Shown: positions 43,104 to 55,051 of the stretch, piece by piece
Numbering within the stretch: the stretch's first letter is position 1
Layout of the letters: the number at the start of each line of letters is the position of its first letter
The notes under the pieces: generated by a model
Told to the model about the DNA's origin: nothing
The model's database searches: none
Seen by the model: the letters and a program-made list of their open reading frames with translations, nothing else
Made by a program: the position numbers and the translations under genes
From: Dryomyza anilis
Taxonomy: Eukaryota > Arthropoda > Insecta > Diptera > Dryomyzidae
Assembly: GCA_951804985.1 (NCBI GenBank)
Contig: OX638130.1
Span: 36,253,394-36,317,393, forward strand
Direction: 5' to 3'
Length of the DNA: 64,000 bases

Positions 43104-44437
43104 TATTCGTTTGCTGAATGTTTTACCCGATGAAAAATGGACTCCGGACCAAATTCAAATTGATCAAAAGAGTGATCCTGATCTCAGAAAAATCATAATG
43201 TTCAAGGAACAGCAAAGAAAACCATCATGGGAAGATATAGCTGCCGACAGTCCAATAACTAAAGCTTACTGGGCACAGTGGCAGAGCTTAAAGCTGCAAA
43301 ATGGTTGTTTATATCGCGCCTGGGAAAGCGAAGATGGCAGATCCGCTCGAAATTTGATTGTTGTTCCCAAGTCAAAAGTAAAAGAGATATTAATGGAATA
43401 CCATGGTGGATGTAGCATTTAGATATAAATAAAACGGTCGAAAAAGTAAGAAACGTTTTTATTGGGTTGGATGCCAAGAGTCAGTCGCCGTTTGGATTCG
43501 CAGTTGTCCACAATGTGTACCAGCAAAAAGACCAACAGTCAGAAGTCGTGGCAGAATGCATCAGTACAACGTGGGAGCACCATTCGAGCGTATTGCAATG
43601 GATGTAGCCGGACCGTTTCCAATCAGTGACGCGGGTAATAAGTATGTCCTTGTCGTCATTGACTACTTCAGCAAGTGACCTGAAGTGTATCCCACGCCGA
43701 ATAAAGAAGCCACAACAGTTGCGGATGCATTAGTTAACAACTGGGTAAGTCGTTTTGGAGTACCGTTGGAATTGCATTCAGATCAAGGAAGAAATTTTGA
43801 GTCTGCAGTTTTTAAGGAAGTATGCAAAGTCCTCAACATACACAAAACACGAACAACGCCTTTGCACCCCTAATCTGACGGCATGGTGGAAAGATTCAAT
43901 CGGACTTTGGAAGAGTATCTCAGAAAAGTGGTTAATAAAAATCAAAAAGATAGGGATAAACACATACCACTGTTTCTCATGGCATATCGAACGGCGGTTC
44001 ATGACACCACAGTTGCTTCACCTGCGAAAATTGTTTTTGGAATAGACTTAAGATTACCTGCGGATTTAAAGTTCGGCGCGAGTCCTTCAGCTGGAATTCC
44101 TGTACACAATTATGTTTCCAGGAAAAGTGAAGAAATGAACGAAGTGCATCAGTTTGTAAGGCAGCGTACACAATTTGCGAGTGATAAGATGAAGGCCAGA
44201 TACGACTTGCGCACAAATTCAGAGGGATTTACGGAAGGAGAACTTGTTTTGCTCTATAACCCACAAAGGAAGAAAGGCTTATGACCTAAGCTGCAAACAC
44301 ACTGGGAAGGACCATAGAAGATAATTAAAAGAATTAACGATGTCGTGTATCGGATTCAGAAAACTGCAGGCGTTAGACGAAAAATGAAAGTAGTACATTT
44401 GAAAAGGTCGGCGCCATTCAGAGAGAGAGAGGATTAA
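43104..44437 (+). pseudogene. Gypsy integrase, broken
   Basis: A zinc-binding segment remains (YHGG near 43400, CPQC near 43510). The catalytic triad is in one frame: Asp 43601-43603 (DVAGPF), Asp 43781-43783 (HSDQGRNF) and Glu 43889-43891 (VERFNRTLEEYL). In-frame stops are at 43676, 43871 and near 44281, with a frameshift before 43500. The C-terminal domain ends at 44437. The triad survives although the protein cannot be made whole. Confidence 0.85.
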
Positions 44438-44474
44438 CATCTGTTCGGGACGAACAAATTTAGGTGGAGGACAG

Positions 44475-44702
44475 TGTTACGAAAAGATGTAGTTTGCCCC
44501 ACAGTGCAAGCATTCAACAATAATAAATGAGACGCAAGACAATTCAGCGCACTAAACAATGTGTTAGAAAGAGACGGAAGATCATTCAGCGCACTGAGGC
44601 AGTGTGAGTGCGAATGAGATGCCAATAGCATGCGTCATTCACGAAACGAGTAGACAATTCAGCGCACTAAGCAATGTGTTAGAAAGAGACGGAAGAGCAT
44701 TA
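44475..44702 (+). repeat. Gypsy 3' LTR, truncated and rearranged
   Basis: Starts TGTTACGAAAAG after a purine-rich AGGTGGAGGACAG. About 38 bases present in the 5' LTR (GCGAGAAAGAG...) are missing at about 44608. At 44655 the sequence jumps back to ACAATTCAGCGCACTAAGC, which belongs about 150 bp earlier in the LTR, then ends. TATA, R and U5 are absent. Confidence 0.8.
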
Positions 44703-46453
44703 AAAAAAATATTTAATTAAATTAAAGACTAAAAATGTATATGAATGTAAATTATAATTTTATAATATCACACGCTCAGATCAAAAGTGGTTTAAACAAT
44801 ATGTTAGAATAAAAAATTGATCAAAATGTTTAGAGTAAAAACGAAACAATAATTTCTAAAAGCAAAAAACAATAAAAGAAGATCGAAGCAAAAAGTGATA
44901 AAGTTCAATCTCATTTGTGAGCTGACTTTATCTTTACTCATTCTTATTATAATAAAATTTTATTGATGTTAAAACGTATTGAGGAAATGAAAAAATGCTA
45001 TATTAATAAAAGGTTATATATATATTCAAAAATATATACTTACAAAAAAATGTAAACTTTCTTTACAAAAATGTTCATTGCTTAAAATTATTTTGGTCGA
45101 ACATTTTTTTTTCTTGTGTTGAAAAACTTTTGTTTTGAACAATATTATTCGAACTAAAAATTATTGGAATTTTCTTACAATCTTATTTTTTTAAAACAAT
45201 ACAATACAAACAAATTTTTTTTTTTAAACAATTATCTTTCAACTTTTTATTTAAGACATTTTTTTTACATAGTTAAAAAATATTTTTTTTGAAAATTTAT
45301 TATTATATTTTTTAACTAAAAATACATTTAAAAAATATACCTTTATCTCTCTTATAATGTAAAACGAAACAAAACAAATTCTATAAGAAAGCGTAAGAAA
45401 TTACAACGAAATTCATTTTGTTTATTTTTACATATTTTTAATAACAATTTAAAATGAAATAAGACCCTTAAAGTTCGCTAAAAAAATAATATAATCGTGT
45501 TTCCCAATTTTTCTAGATCAATTCGTTAAAGGGGTTTATTTGCTTTTGAAATGCATATCAAATTTTTGGACGAACATTTGAAAAAAGTAGCATTAAATAA
45601 ATTTGAATTGATTTTTAAAATATCTAATAGTTACATTTCAGGTTAAAGGTTTTATACCTTTAAATGATTTGATTTTGAATTTTGATAATGAAATTTCAGC
45701 TACAAAATTAAGTGTGTAAACGAAATTATTTATACATTTTCTTTTAAACTTAAAATGTTAACGCGGTCAAAAAATATATCACAAATGAAGAACAATACTC
45801 AATAGTTTTAAGAATTATATTTAAAGAATAATATTTCTGCATGAGTTAGGACGAATTTCCGTATTTTAGTCTTCCAGCCCACCATCAGCCGTTGGACACC
45901 ATTTCTTCTAACATTTTTGATAACAATAATCCAACTATAGCTTATTTTATTTCAGTTTAACCATATTTCAATATTTTTCAAAGAATAGATTTTATATAAG
46001 CCAAAAATTTTAAATCTGGATCGCTGGATAGCTCAGGGTTACATCCTTTTGAACAAATTATATAATATTATTCTATACCGGTTTCAGCAGTCCCTCGCTC
46101 GTTTATTTGGGTCTTTAATCCATTTCTTCGATTTTATTTGGAACTTTGAATTATTTCAGTTTAAATCTCATCTTTACTTTTTGAAAATATGAAATATATT
46201 ATATTTTTTTGACATATCTCTTATTGATTGTAGGGCTTTCGTCGCAAATTTGGGCTTTCGTCGCAAATTTACGATTCACATATTCTGATTTTCGACTTGA
46301 TTTACATTTACTATTTAAGAAGATGGTCTCTTGAAACTGAATTGTAATATTTCCAGCAGTATCCCTGCAATAATAGCATGAATTGTAGAACGGCTTGCTT
46401 ATCAAAATATCCAAAATTTATTTTACCACTTTTGTTGACGACATGATCGATTA
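44703..46453. other. Very AT-rich spacer, no gene recognised
   Basis: Homopolymer-rich sequence with no open frame above background. No repeat pair was noticed. Confidence 0.5.
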
Positions 46454-46461
46454 CTTATAAC

Positions 46462-46962
46462 CAGGGCAAGTTTTTTTTGGCACAAAATATAGGTAAAAAT
46501 GGCAGGCAAAATGGCACAAAAAAAACAGTAAAAATGGCACAAAAATTTGCAAAAAAAGGCAACAAATGGTACAAAAATGGCCAAAAAAAAGGCAAAGAAA
46601 TGGCAAAAAAATGCTAAAAAAAATTTGCACTAAACGGCACAAAAATAGTCAAAAATGGCAAAAAATATATTGAAAACTTTATAAAATTTTTCAATGAACT
46701 ATTTTTGTTGACATCATAAATTTCGATTTTACATGGTCTAATATTTATTTCGTTAATTTTATTCACAACATTAAGAACATACAAAAATAGGTACACCAGA
46801 AAAGGACGTCATATATTTTTTTAATACAACCAAAAAATCGAAATCGAAAGTGTAAAAAATGCATTTTTACGCAAAGTATATCAAAATAGGCAAATTTACA
46901 AAATAATTGAAAAAATGACAAAAATGGCATTTTTTGGCAAAAGCCTAAAAAAACTTGCCCTG
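46462..46962. mobile_element. Non-autonomous hAT element (MITE) with 8-bp target duplication
   Basis: Terminal inverted repeats are CAGGGCAAGTTTTTTTTGGC and, inverted at the right, CAGGGCAAGTTTTTTTAGGC. The 8-mer CTTATAAC flanks both ends perfectly (46454-46461 and 46963-46970). The interior has many irregular GGCAAAAATGGCACAAAA words, typical of hAT subterminal repeats. It has no transposase; the minus-strand frames are low-complexity. Confidence 0.88.
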
Positions 46963-46970
46963 CTTATAAC

Positions 46971-48119
46971 TGAGAACTTGTTAAGAACTTGTTAATTGTT
47001 TGTCATAAATCAGAGAATTTTTGATTTTACGGGATTTTTCCGTTATTTGCTTTGACCACAATATCCGCATTTAAATTTGTAAAAATAATTTCTTTTACAC
47101 CTTTTATGTGCCGCAAATTTTTTTTTTATTATGAAAATATGATATGCCTTTTTATTTCAAATTCGTAGATAATTTAAAGTCAAATTTAAAACTAAAGTCT
47201 ACTTTTTTGACAATTTTCATAAATAATATAACGTGAAAAAGCTAATTTTTAAAGTCGTCTTTCGACATTGCTTTGAGATATATCCTTTTAAAATAAACTT
47301 TGTTTAAAAATGTTGACAATTTTATTACCTTTTAAATGAGACTTCAGTGTTTTATATTGCTTCACTATTGCTTAAGTTGTGTTCAATAGATTAATTTATT
47401 GATTATTTGTACATATTTTTTCAAAATTAAATCACCAAATCTTTTAACCACACCATCTGGGAAGCTAAAATTTTACCATTATCTTAATTTTATGTTGTTT
47501 CACCATACTTTCAAATTTCTTCAAATTCTGAAATAGTTCATATTTCAAAAACACCCTTAGTTATTAAAAAAAATGTTTTTTTTACCAAAAAAAAAAAAAA
47601 GAAATATACATTAACAAATAAATTGGTATATAAAATTTGTATTTTGAAGTTGAATAAATACATTTTCACAAAACAATGGACAAATTTTCGCCTGCGGCGC
47701 TTTTCTATTCGAATTACTTACCAATATTATAAAAATATTTTTATGAAATGTAAGTACAAATTTCAAATGAAATCGATTGGTTTTATTTAATATTTTCTCA
47801 AATTATATAAATTTCGAATATTTCAATTTATTGCTAGTTTTTATATGTTTAATTGTCAAAAAAGTTACACGTATATTTATTAATGGAATACTGTTTTTAT
47901 TACGATTAAACTTATATGTTCGAACCCTAACAAGGCTATGGAAAATGGCCCAACCAGGACCTAATGAACCTTCAACAGTTCTTGAAGGAAACTCCGTTAT
48001 AAGAAGATCGTACACCCGATATCTTACCCAGTTTAGGCCTCGTTAGACACCGATATTCTGAAATAATGACATATTTTCATGAGTATGGCCAAACAGAAAT
48101 CTATCTCCCCTACCCTCTT
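46971..48119. other. AT-rich spacer, no gene recognised
   Basis: A plus frame at 47777-48046 has a moderately GC-rich end, but I recognise no domain. Confidence 0.4.
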
Positions 48120-48171
48120 TATTCTGAGGTTAGCTAAAACTCCCCCACGAGCAAATCCTGCGCACGGCCCT
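48120..48171 (-). mobile_element. Possible DNA-transposon terminus
   Basis: On the minus strand CAGGGCCGTGCGCAGGATTT followed by a G-rich stretch resembles termini of insect DNA transposons. No partner terminus was found, so this is tentative. Confidence 0.3.
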
Positions 48172-48199
48172 GTTACTCGGCACTTTTACCAGCTACGAA

Positions 48200-48455
48200 C
48201 ATGAAACAAAAAACCCAAATACAAAAAAAAAAAATTAAAAGCAAAAAAGCAAAAGCACAAAATAAAACAAAAGCAAAAATACAAAAACAAAAGTACAAAA
48301 ACAAAAGCAATAACGTTTGTTCCGCTTCTCCGTCTAAACGGCTGATCCGATTTTCTTGAAATTTTTACCACAGATGTGGTATGGGCTGGAAGGAATGATA
48401 GGCTATATATGGGCGGGATTGGACAAAGAGGCGTGGCACCTCCCATACAACCTAA
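48200..48455 (+). repeat. A-rich low-complexity plus dispersed-repeat-like block
   Basis: 48205-48310 consists of short A-rich words (CAAAAGCAAAAA). It is followed by TTCCGCTTCTCCGTCTAAAC and GGCGTGGCACCTCCCA, phrases I recall from interspersed repeats of flies. It directly precedes the minisatellite. Confidence 0.35.
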
Positions 48456-49023
48456 ATTTCAATACTAAAACTCACCACACTAAAATTCACCACACAGTAA
48501 AACTCACCACACAAAAACGCACCACACAAAAATGCAACACACTAAAATTAACCACACTAAAACTTACCACTCGAAAATTCACTACACTAAAACTCACCAC
48601 ACTAAAATTCACCACACTAAACCTCCTCACACTATAATTCACCACACTAAAACTCAGCACACTAAAATTTCACCACACTAAAACTCACCACACAAAAACT
48701 CACCACTCTAAAACTCACCACACTAAAATTCACCACACTAAACCTCCTCACACTATAATTCACCACACTAAAACTCAGCACACTAAAATTTCACCACACT
48801 AAAACTCACCACACAAAAACTCACAACTCTAAAATTCACCACACTAAAACTCACCAAAATAGAATTAACCACACTAAAATTCACCACACTAAAACTCTCC
48901 ACACTAGAACTTACCACACCAAAACTCACCACACTAAAACTCACCATACTTAAACTCATCACACCAAAATTCACCACACATAAACTAAGCACTCCGAAAC
49001 TCACCACATTAAAACCCACCACA
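48456..49023 (+). repeat. 14-15-bp minisatellite, block 1
   Basis: Variants of CACTAAAATTCACCA and CACTAAAACTCACCA are repeated about 38 times. A 121-bp higher-order duplication is visible (ACCTCCTCACACTATAATTC at 48621 and 48742). Translated minus-strand frames (SFSVVSFSVVN) are artefacts of the repeat. Confidence 0.9.
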
Positions 49024-49197
49024 CTAAAACTTCTACTGGGAAAAACTCTACGGGGAAGAATTCTACGGAAAAGTTCTACCGGGAACAATTCTACCGGTAG
49101 AACTATGGGGAAGATTTCTTCTGGGTAGATATCTGAGAAATAATTGTCTATGAGAAAATCTGTTTTAGCGCAGAATTATATTTGTTTTGTTTACTAC

Positions 49198-49275
49198 TGT
49201 TTACGCCAAAACTTATGCAGTGTAAACTCTGTATAACATTCTTGACAGCTTGAACCGGAGTGGTGAATTTCGACC
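49198..49275 (+). repeat. First 78 bp of a BEL LTR, isolated
   Basis: TGTTTACGCCAAAACTTATG to TGGTGAATTTCGACCCT matches LTR positions 1-78. It then switches into minisatellite at CTCACCACAC. It is part of a 561-bp duplication whose other copy leads into the complete LTR at 49759. Confidence 0.85.
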
Positions 49276-49584
49276 CTCTCACCACACTAAAACTCACCAC
49301 ACTAAATTCACCACACTAGAAACCACTACACTAAATTCACCACACTAGAACCCACCATACTATAATTCACCACACTAAAACTCACCACTCTAAAATTCAC
49401 CACACTAAAACTCACCAAAATAGAATTAACCACACTAAAATTCACCACACTAAAACTCTCCACACTAGAACTCACCACACCAAAACTCACCACACTAAAA
49501 CTCACCATACTTAAACTCATCACACCAAAATTCACCACACATAAACTAAGCACTCCGAAACTCACCACATTAAAACCCACCACA
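49276..49584 (+). repeat. 14-15-bp minisatellite, block 2
   Basis: Same unit as block 1. From about 49383 it copies block 1 (from about 48822) with a 561-bp offset, including the variant TAAACTAAGCACTCCG (48981 and 49542). Confidence 0.9.
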
Positions 49585-49758
49585 CTAAAACTTCTACTGG
49601 GAAAAACTCTACGGGGAAGAATTCTACGGAAAAGTTCTACCGGGAACAATTCTACCGGTAGAACTATGGGGAAGATTTCTTCTGGGTAGATATCTGAGAA
49701 ATAATTGTCTATGAGAAAATCTGTTTTAGCGGAGAATTATTTTTGTTTTGTTTACTAC
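49585..49758 (+). other. Array left flank, duplicate of 49024-49197
   Basis: ACTTCTACTGGGAAAAACTC... to GTTTTGTTTACTAC is present twice, each time ending at a BEL LTR start. It does not resemble the internal 3' end of the BEL units, so it is the original left flank of the insertion. Confidence 0.7.
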
Positions 49759-50193
49759 TGTTTACGTCAAAACTTATGCAGTGTAAACTCTGTATAACAT
49801 TCTTGACAGCTTGAACCGGAGTGGTGAATTTCGACCCTTTCTCTTTCAACCCTCCTTCTTTGAGGTTCTCAGGGCTGCAATTGCGCAGAGCTCGATCTCT
49901 TTGCTGCCACCCACCAACAGAAGAACATCGTAAGAATCAACTAACTCTTCAGTTAAATTACATTTAATATCAATATTTTATCATATCTTATATATTGGAT
50001 TTCCATACTTGATCTCCAATCATATCTTGTATCATTATACATTTCTGAATATTATATGGCAAACACTTTCGTTTGTCTCTTTATTTATATTGCTCAAATA
50101 AAGAACAAAAAAAAACCATAAACTTCTATCTGTCTTTTAATTAAATTTGAATTTATTGGAAAATCCGAAAATTGACGCCTTTCTGCGTAAACA
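49759..50193 (+). repeat. BEL LTR a, complete
   Basis: 435 bp from TGTTTACG to GCGTAAACA (inverted ends). TCAGTT and AATAAA (in CTCAAATAAAGAAC) supply probable initiator and poly(A) signals. Confidence 0.85.
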
Positions 50194-51083
50194 TTTTGGT
50201 CCAATCGAACCGGATCAATAATTCAAAATTAATTAAAAAGTTTGTATTCCATTCAGAATAAACAAAATAAACTCCAAACATAAAAATTGCATTGCGCCGC
50301 TCCAGCTGACTGCATTACCAAAGCGAAGTTTCGGACGGACAAACAAATAAAACAAAGGATTGAGACGTTTACAACGCATATTCCACATACGTATATATCA
50401 AAAAAAAAAAAACACGAAATCCTCTAGGAAGAAGGTATATTTTGTATAACAACAAATATTTATTTGGGAAAAAAATAAGTAATTATAATAATTATTTAAT
50501 ATTATATTTAATTTTTACAAAATTATTATAATTAAGTCCAATTCTGACTTCGTGCTACATGCTAAAAAATTCAAACGTCATTGAATTGATTGCATTTTGT
50601 ATTGTTTCGTGGTTACCATCCTGCTATTCGCGAAAAGTGTGCGCTTTAAAAATTAATTAATTAAATCTTGTAAAAGTTGCCAAAACTCAAACTTTCCTTA
50701 GTGATTTTTGATAAAATAATTTTAAAGCGCTTTTTTGAGTCCATTTTGACTCATTACACATACAATTTAAAAGAAAAATTATTTTAAAAATTTAATTTGT
50801 AACGTGGCAACTCTAGTTCTTTCGCTATTGTTTCGTCACATACACACACTCCTCGTGATTAGTGAGAACCACCTTTAAGTTGAGTGAAGACTGCTTCCTT
50901 TCCAGAGAGTACGTGCAGCGTTGCATTTATTTTGCGTCGCGTTCGTGCCTTAAGTCTTTTTGAGTGACTTTAATATCAACTGCTGCTACTCTGACAGAGT
51001 GCAGCATAGTTTATTTTAAACGAATGAGTGCTTTTTAATTGTGATTTCCATACTGCACACAATTCCATACTGCACACAATCTT
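50194..51083 (+). other. BEL unit 1 leader, shortened
   Basis: Starts TTTTGGTCCAATCGAACC, a probable primer-binding site. It lacks the 3' part of the leader and the first half of gag. The deletion joint is in CATACTGCACACAATC|TTATGCAAAAGAC, where CATACTGCACACAAT is also locally duplicated. Confidence 0.75.
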
Positions 51084-52695
51084 ATGCAAAAGACAAGCGG
51101 GGATGCACGTGATATAGTGCAAAAGGTCCCTCTTACGAATAGTGGTTTCGATTTAGCCTGGCGAAATCTCAAAGACGTATATGTGAATAAACGTGCATTG
51201 GTCAACGGCCAACTTAAACATTTATTCGACCTTCCTGTTGTAACAAATGAAAGCGCGGCAGCATTTAAGAATTTGCAACGAACTATTAACAATAGTCTTG
51301 CATCTTTTTCGATTTATAATATCGATACAACAAATTGGGATCCCATCCTAATATTTCTATGCTCTCAGCGCTTGCCTGAAGCAACATTGGCTGTCTGGGA
51401 ACAAAGCTTGTTGGATAAGACGGCTATCCCTAAGTGGAATTGTCTTGACGCGTTCCTTACTGAACGCTTCAAGACACTTGAATCCATCGGATACATCCGC
51501 GGTCACACTACCGTTAAACCTCCACGTGCGAAACCACTTCATCCACAACACCCAGCTCTGCTTAAAAAATATCTGAGTTTTCACGCAAGATATACAGGAT
51601 CACTTTGCGTTCTTTGCTCTTTGCGGGTCTGTAAACTATTTTTACAAATTAGCGTCTCCGATCGCTATTCCACTGTAAAAAAGTTTCAATGTTGCGTTAA
51701 CTGCCTTAATAGGTCATGGGACCTAAGCTCATGAGCTTAACGACTGTAAAAGTGCTTACTGTAGCTCAGTGTGTAAAAAGCGTCATCATACGCTTTTACA
51801 TAGGGATGTCTCTGAGCCTTCGGCTCCTTTTATGAGCAGTGATACGACTACGTCGGTGGCCTTAGGGTCTCGCCCTCCGCCATTCAACACGCAACCATCT
51901 TTAAACATCGTACAGTCCACTTCAACGCCATTCATGAGCTGTGAACCGATTACGTCGGCAGCGCCAGGATCACGTCCTTCACCATATAACACACAAAACA
52001 TTCAATATTATTCTGATTCGCAAACTTCAGAAGTCCTTCTTGGCACTGCCATTATTAATGTATGTCACATGGGTATTACGTACTCTGCACTGGCACTAAT
52101 TGATTCTGCGTCTGAAACTTCTTTTATTTCAGAACGCCTTTGTTATCTTTTGAAGCTTCCAGTGTCTTCGACAAGAGCCTGTATTGCTAGTTTAAACCAA
52201 GCAGTCGCTGCCAGTCCAACAAAGCGATGCTCTTTTGTAATTGGATCCCTCGTTGATCCTAATTTACAGTTAGAGGCAACGGCACTGGTTTTACCCACAA
52301 TTGCAGGAGAATTACCATCATGTCAAATGGAACCATCTATACAATATCAATTACCAAATATGGTCTTTGCTGATCAAAACTTTTTCCAAAGTTCTACGGT
52401 TGACATTGTAATTGGTGGCGACCTCTATCCATTGATTATGATGGATGGTATAAAGCGAAACGTCCTAGGCACCCTCATTGCCCAGGAAACTGTATTTGGC
52501 TGGATTCTTACGGGACCACTACCAGTTAACAAAGTTTCCAGTTTTGCCACTACAGTTCGTTATGACACGGATTTTACCAAACGCAACAGTGATGATATAT
52601 ATGCGGTACATTTGCCTTTTAAGACTAACTACCCATCTATGGTACAGCTTGGACATTTGCAAAATACTTCCTCTATCCCAAAACAACATTTTTGA
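51084..52695 (+). pseudogene. BEL unit 1 gag-protease, 5'-deleted and frameshifted
   Basis: It begins at MQKTSGDARD, about residue 166 of the full protein. The frame is lost at 51734 by an extra 13 bases (TGGGACCTAAGCT region) inside the first zinc knuckle, and continues from 51769 to 52695. The protease block reads LIDSASETSFI. The C-terminus ends NTSSIPKQHF as in unit 2. Confidence 0.85.
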
Positions 52696-52872
52696 ACAGG
52701 TCCCTTATGAACTGTAAATTTTGTTTTAAAAACTTTTGTTATTCTTATTTTTATACAATTTAAATGATTTTATATAATCTTTTTATATATTAATTTTGTT
52801 TTCTTTCACAGCTTCTAGCGTGGAAATCCTTTTTTATTTTTGCAGTGTGTACTACTGCAAAGTGGGCGGCAA

Positions 52873-53307
52873 TGTTTACGCCAAAACTTATGCAGTGTAA
52901 ACTCTGTATAACATCCTTGACAGCTTGAACCGGAGTGGTGAATTTCGACCCTTTCTCTTTCAACCCTCCTTCTTTGAGGTTCTCGGGGCTGCAATTGCGC
53001 AGAGCTCGATCTCTTTGCTGCCACCCACCAACAGAAGAACATCGTAAGAATCAACTAACTCTTCAGTTAAATTACATTTAATATCAATATTTTATCATAT
53101 CTTATATATTGGATTTCCATACTTGATCTCCAATCATATCTTGTATCATTATACATTTCTGAATATTATATGGCAAACACTTTCGTTTGTCTCTTTATTT
53201 ATATTGCTCAAATAAAGAACAAAAAAAAACCATAAACTTCTTTCTGTCTTTTAATTAAATTTGAATTTATTGGAAAATCCGAAAATTGACGCCTTTCTGC
53301 GTAAACA
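52873..53307 (+). repeat. BEL LTR b, complete
   Basis: 435 bp with the same ends as LTR a. It is preceded by the PPT-like AAAGTGGGCGGCAA and shared by units 1 and 2. Confidence 0.88.
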
Positions 53308-55051
53308 TTTTGGTCCAATCGAACCGGATCAATTATTCAAAATTAATTAAAAAGTTTTTATTCCATTCAGAATAAACAAAATAAACTCCAAACATAAAAA
53401 TTGCATTGCGCCGCTCCAGCTGACTGCATTACCAAAGCGAAGTTTCGGACGGACAAACAAATAAAACAAAGGATTGAGACGTTTACAACGCATATTCCAC
53501 ATACGTATATGTCAAAAAAAAAACACGAAATCCTCTAGGAAGAAGGTATATTTTGTATAACAACAAATATTTATTTGGGAAAAAAATAAGTAATTATAAT
53601 AATTATTTAATATTATATTTAATTTTTACAAAATTATTATAATTAAGTCCATTTCTGACTTCGTGCTACATGCTAAAAAATTCAAACGTCATTGAATTGA
53701 GTGCATTTCGTATTGTTTCGTGGTTACCATCCTGCTATTCGCGAAAAGTGTGCTTTAAAAATTAATTAAATAAAAAAATTAATTAATTAAATCTTGTAAA
53801 AGTTGCCAAAACTCAAACTTTCCTTAGTGATTTTTGATAAAATAATTTTAAAGCGCTTTTTTGAGTCCATTTTGACTCATATACATACAATTTAAATGAA
53901 AAATTATTTTAAAAATTTAATTTGTAACGTGGCAACTCTAGTTCTTTCGCTATTGTTTCGTCACATACACACACTCCTCGTGATTAGTGAGAACCACCTT
54001 TAAGTTGAGTGACGACTGCTTCCCTTCCAGAGAGTACGTGCAGCGTTGCATTTATTTTGCGTCGCGTTCGTGCCTTAAGTCTTTTTGAGTGACTTTAGTA
54101 TCAACTGCTGCTAATCTGACAGAGTGCAGCATAGTTTATTTTAAACGAATGAGTGCTTTTTAATTGTGATTTCCATACTGCACACAATTCGTTAGTGATC
54201 GGTACGAGTGCTTTCTCTCGCTGGAAAATATTGTCGTCTGAACTAACCATTGCATATTGATGGAGAGCCTGTATTGAGTGGAAATTATCGCATCGTTGGA
54301 CATATCATTTACGTGAGTGGATGCGATCGTATTTTTGAAACTGGACCTCTCGTGCGCAATACTTGTGCGATTCTCTCCGATCTTTTCGTGACGACGAAGT
54401 GAATTGACTCATCGTATCAACTTGCTGCAGCAACATTGGACTCTGCTGCTTTGACTCAAATTTTAAATATTTGATTGCTCAAGCACAGTAGTGGCGAAAA
54501 TAAAATATTTTCACTAATTTAAATAATTTAACAAGTGCAAATTATCGGGGTAAACATATGTGATTATCTTTTTGTGATTTTCTATAAAAATAAATTTAAA
54601 GTAAATTTATAAGTGCATTTGTTGTTTTTATTTTTTTACAAATTTTTAGCAAAGAGTTCCGTCCAAGTTATATTTCTTATAATTATATTGTTTATTATCA
54701 TAATTACATTAAATCTTTAAATTATTTTGAAATATTTAATTTCTTTTTCAGCACATTTTTTTATTTATTTTAAATCGTTTTACAACGTAACACATTTTTG
54801 ATTTTTCAAATTTAAAATATTTTACGACTAATTTAATTCTTCAATTTATTGAAGTTTTAAAATTTTGTTAGTTAACATTTTTGATTTTAAATTGTTTTAA
54901 GAAATCACATTTATATTTGAAAACACATATTTGTTTTTTTTTGTGTTTGCTTCCATCCTTGAAGCAACATAAATAAATTGAATCTATACTGTTGATTATT
55001 TCTGCTGAATTTTTAATTTTTTTTTCGGGCTTCTTTTAAATTCAATCCAAC
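53308..55051 (+). other. BEL unit 2 leader, 1.74 kb
   Basis: A long non-coding leader between primer site and gag ATG. The middle (53940-54440) is GC-richer than the rest and is strongly conserved between units. Several pyrimidine-AG sites occur (TTCTTTTTCAG at about 54741), so splicing is possible. No ORF is seen. Confidence 0.7.

Larger units (their letters stand above)
39896..44702 (+). mobile_element. Ty3/gypsy LTR retrotransposon, internally deleted
   Basis: A 546-bp 5' LTR, tRNA-Leu-type primer site, gag with SAP-like N-terminus and CCHC knuckle, retropepsin, RNase H remnant, integrase, PPT-like run and a rearranged 3' LTR lie in the usual gypsy order. The RT palm is deleted and several stops and frameshifts are present, so it cannot move autonomously. 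No env frame is seen. Confidence 0.9.

Noticed and set aside
46451..46796. Hydrophobic minus-strand frames resembling membrane proteins
   Set aside because: They lie in or over the A-rich hAT MITE interior; hydrophobicity comes from poly-T codons.
47777..48046. Possible host gene frame
   Set aside because: 89 codons with no recognisable domain, splice context or conserved neighbour.
48783..49649. Minus-strand frames with repeated SFSVVSFSVVN
   Set aside because: They are translation of the 15-bp minisatellite, which is open only because of the repeat phase.
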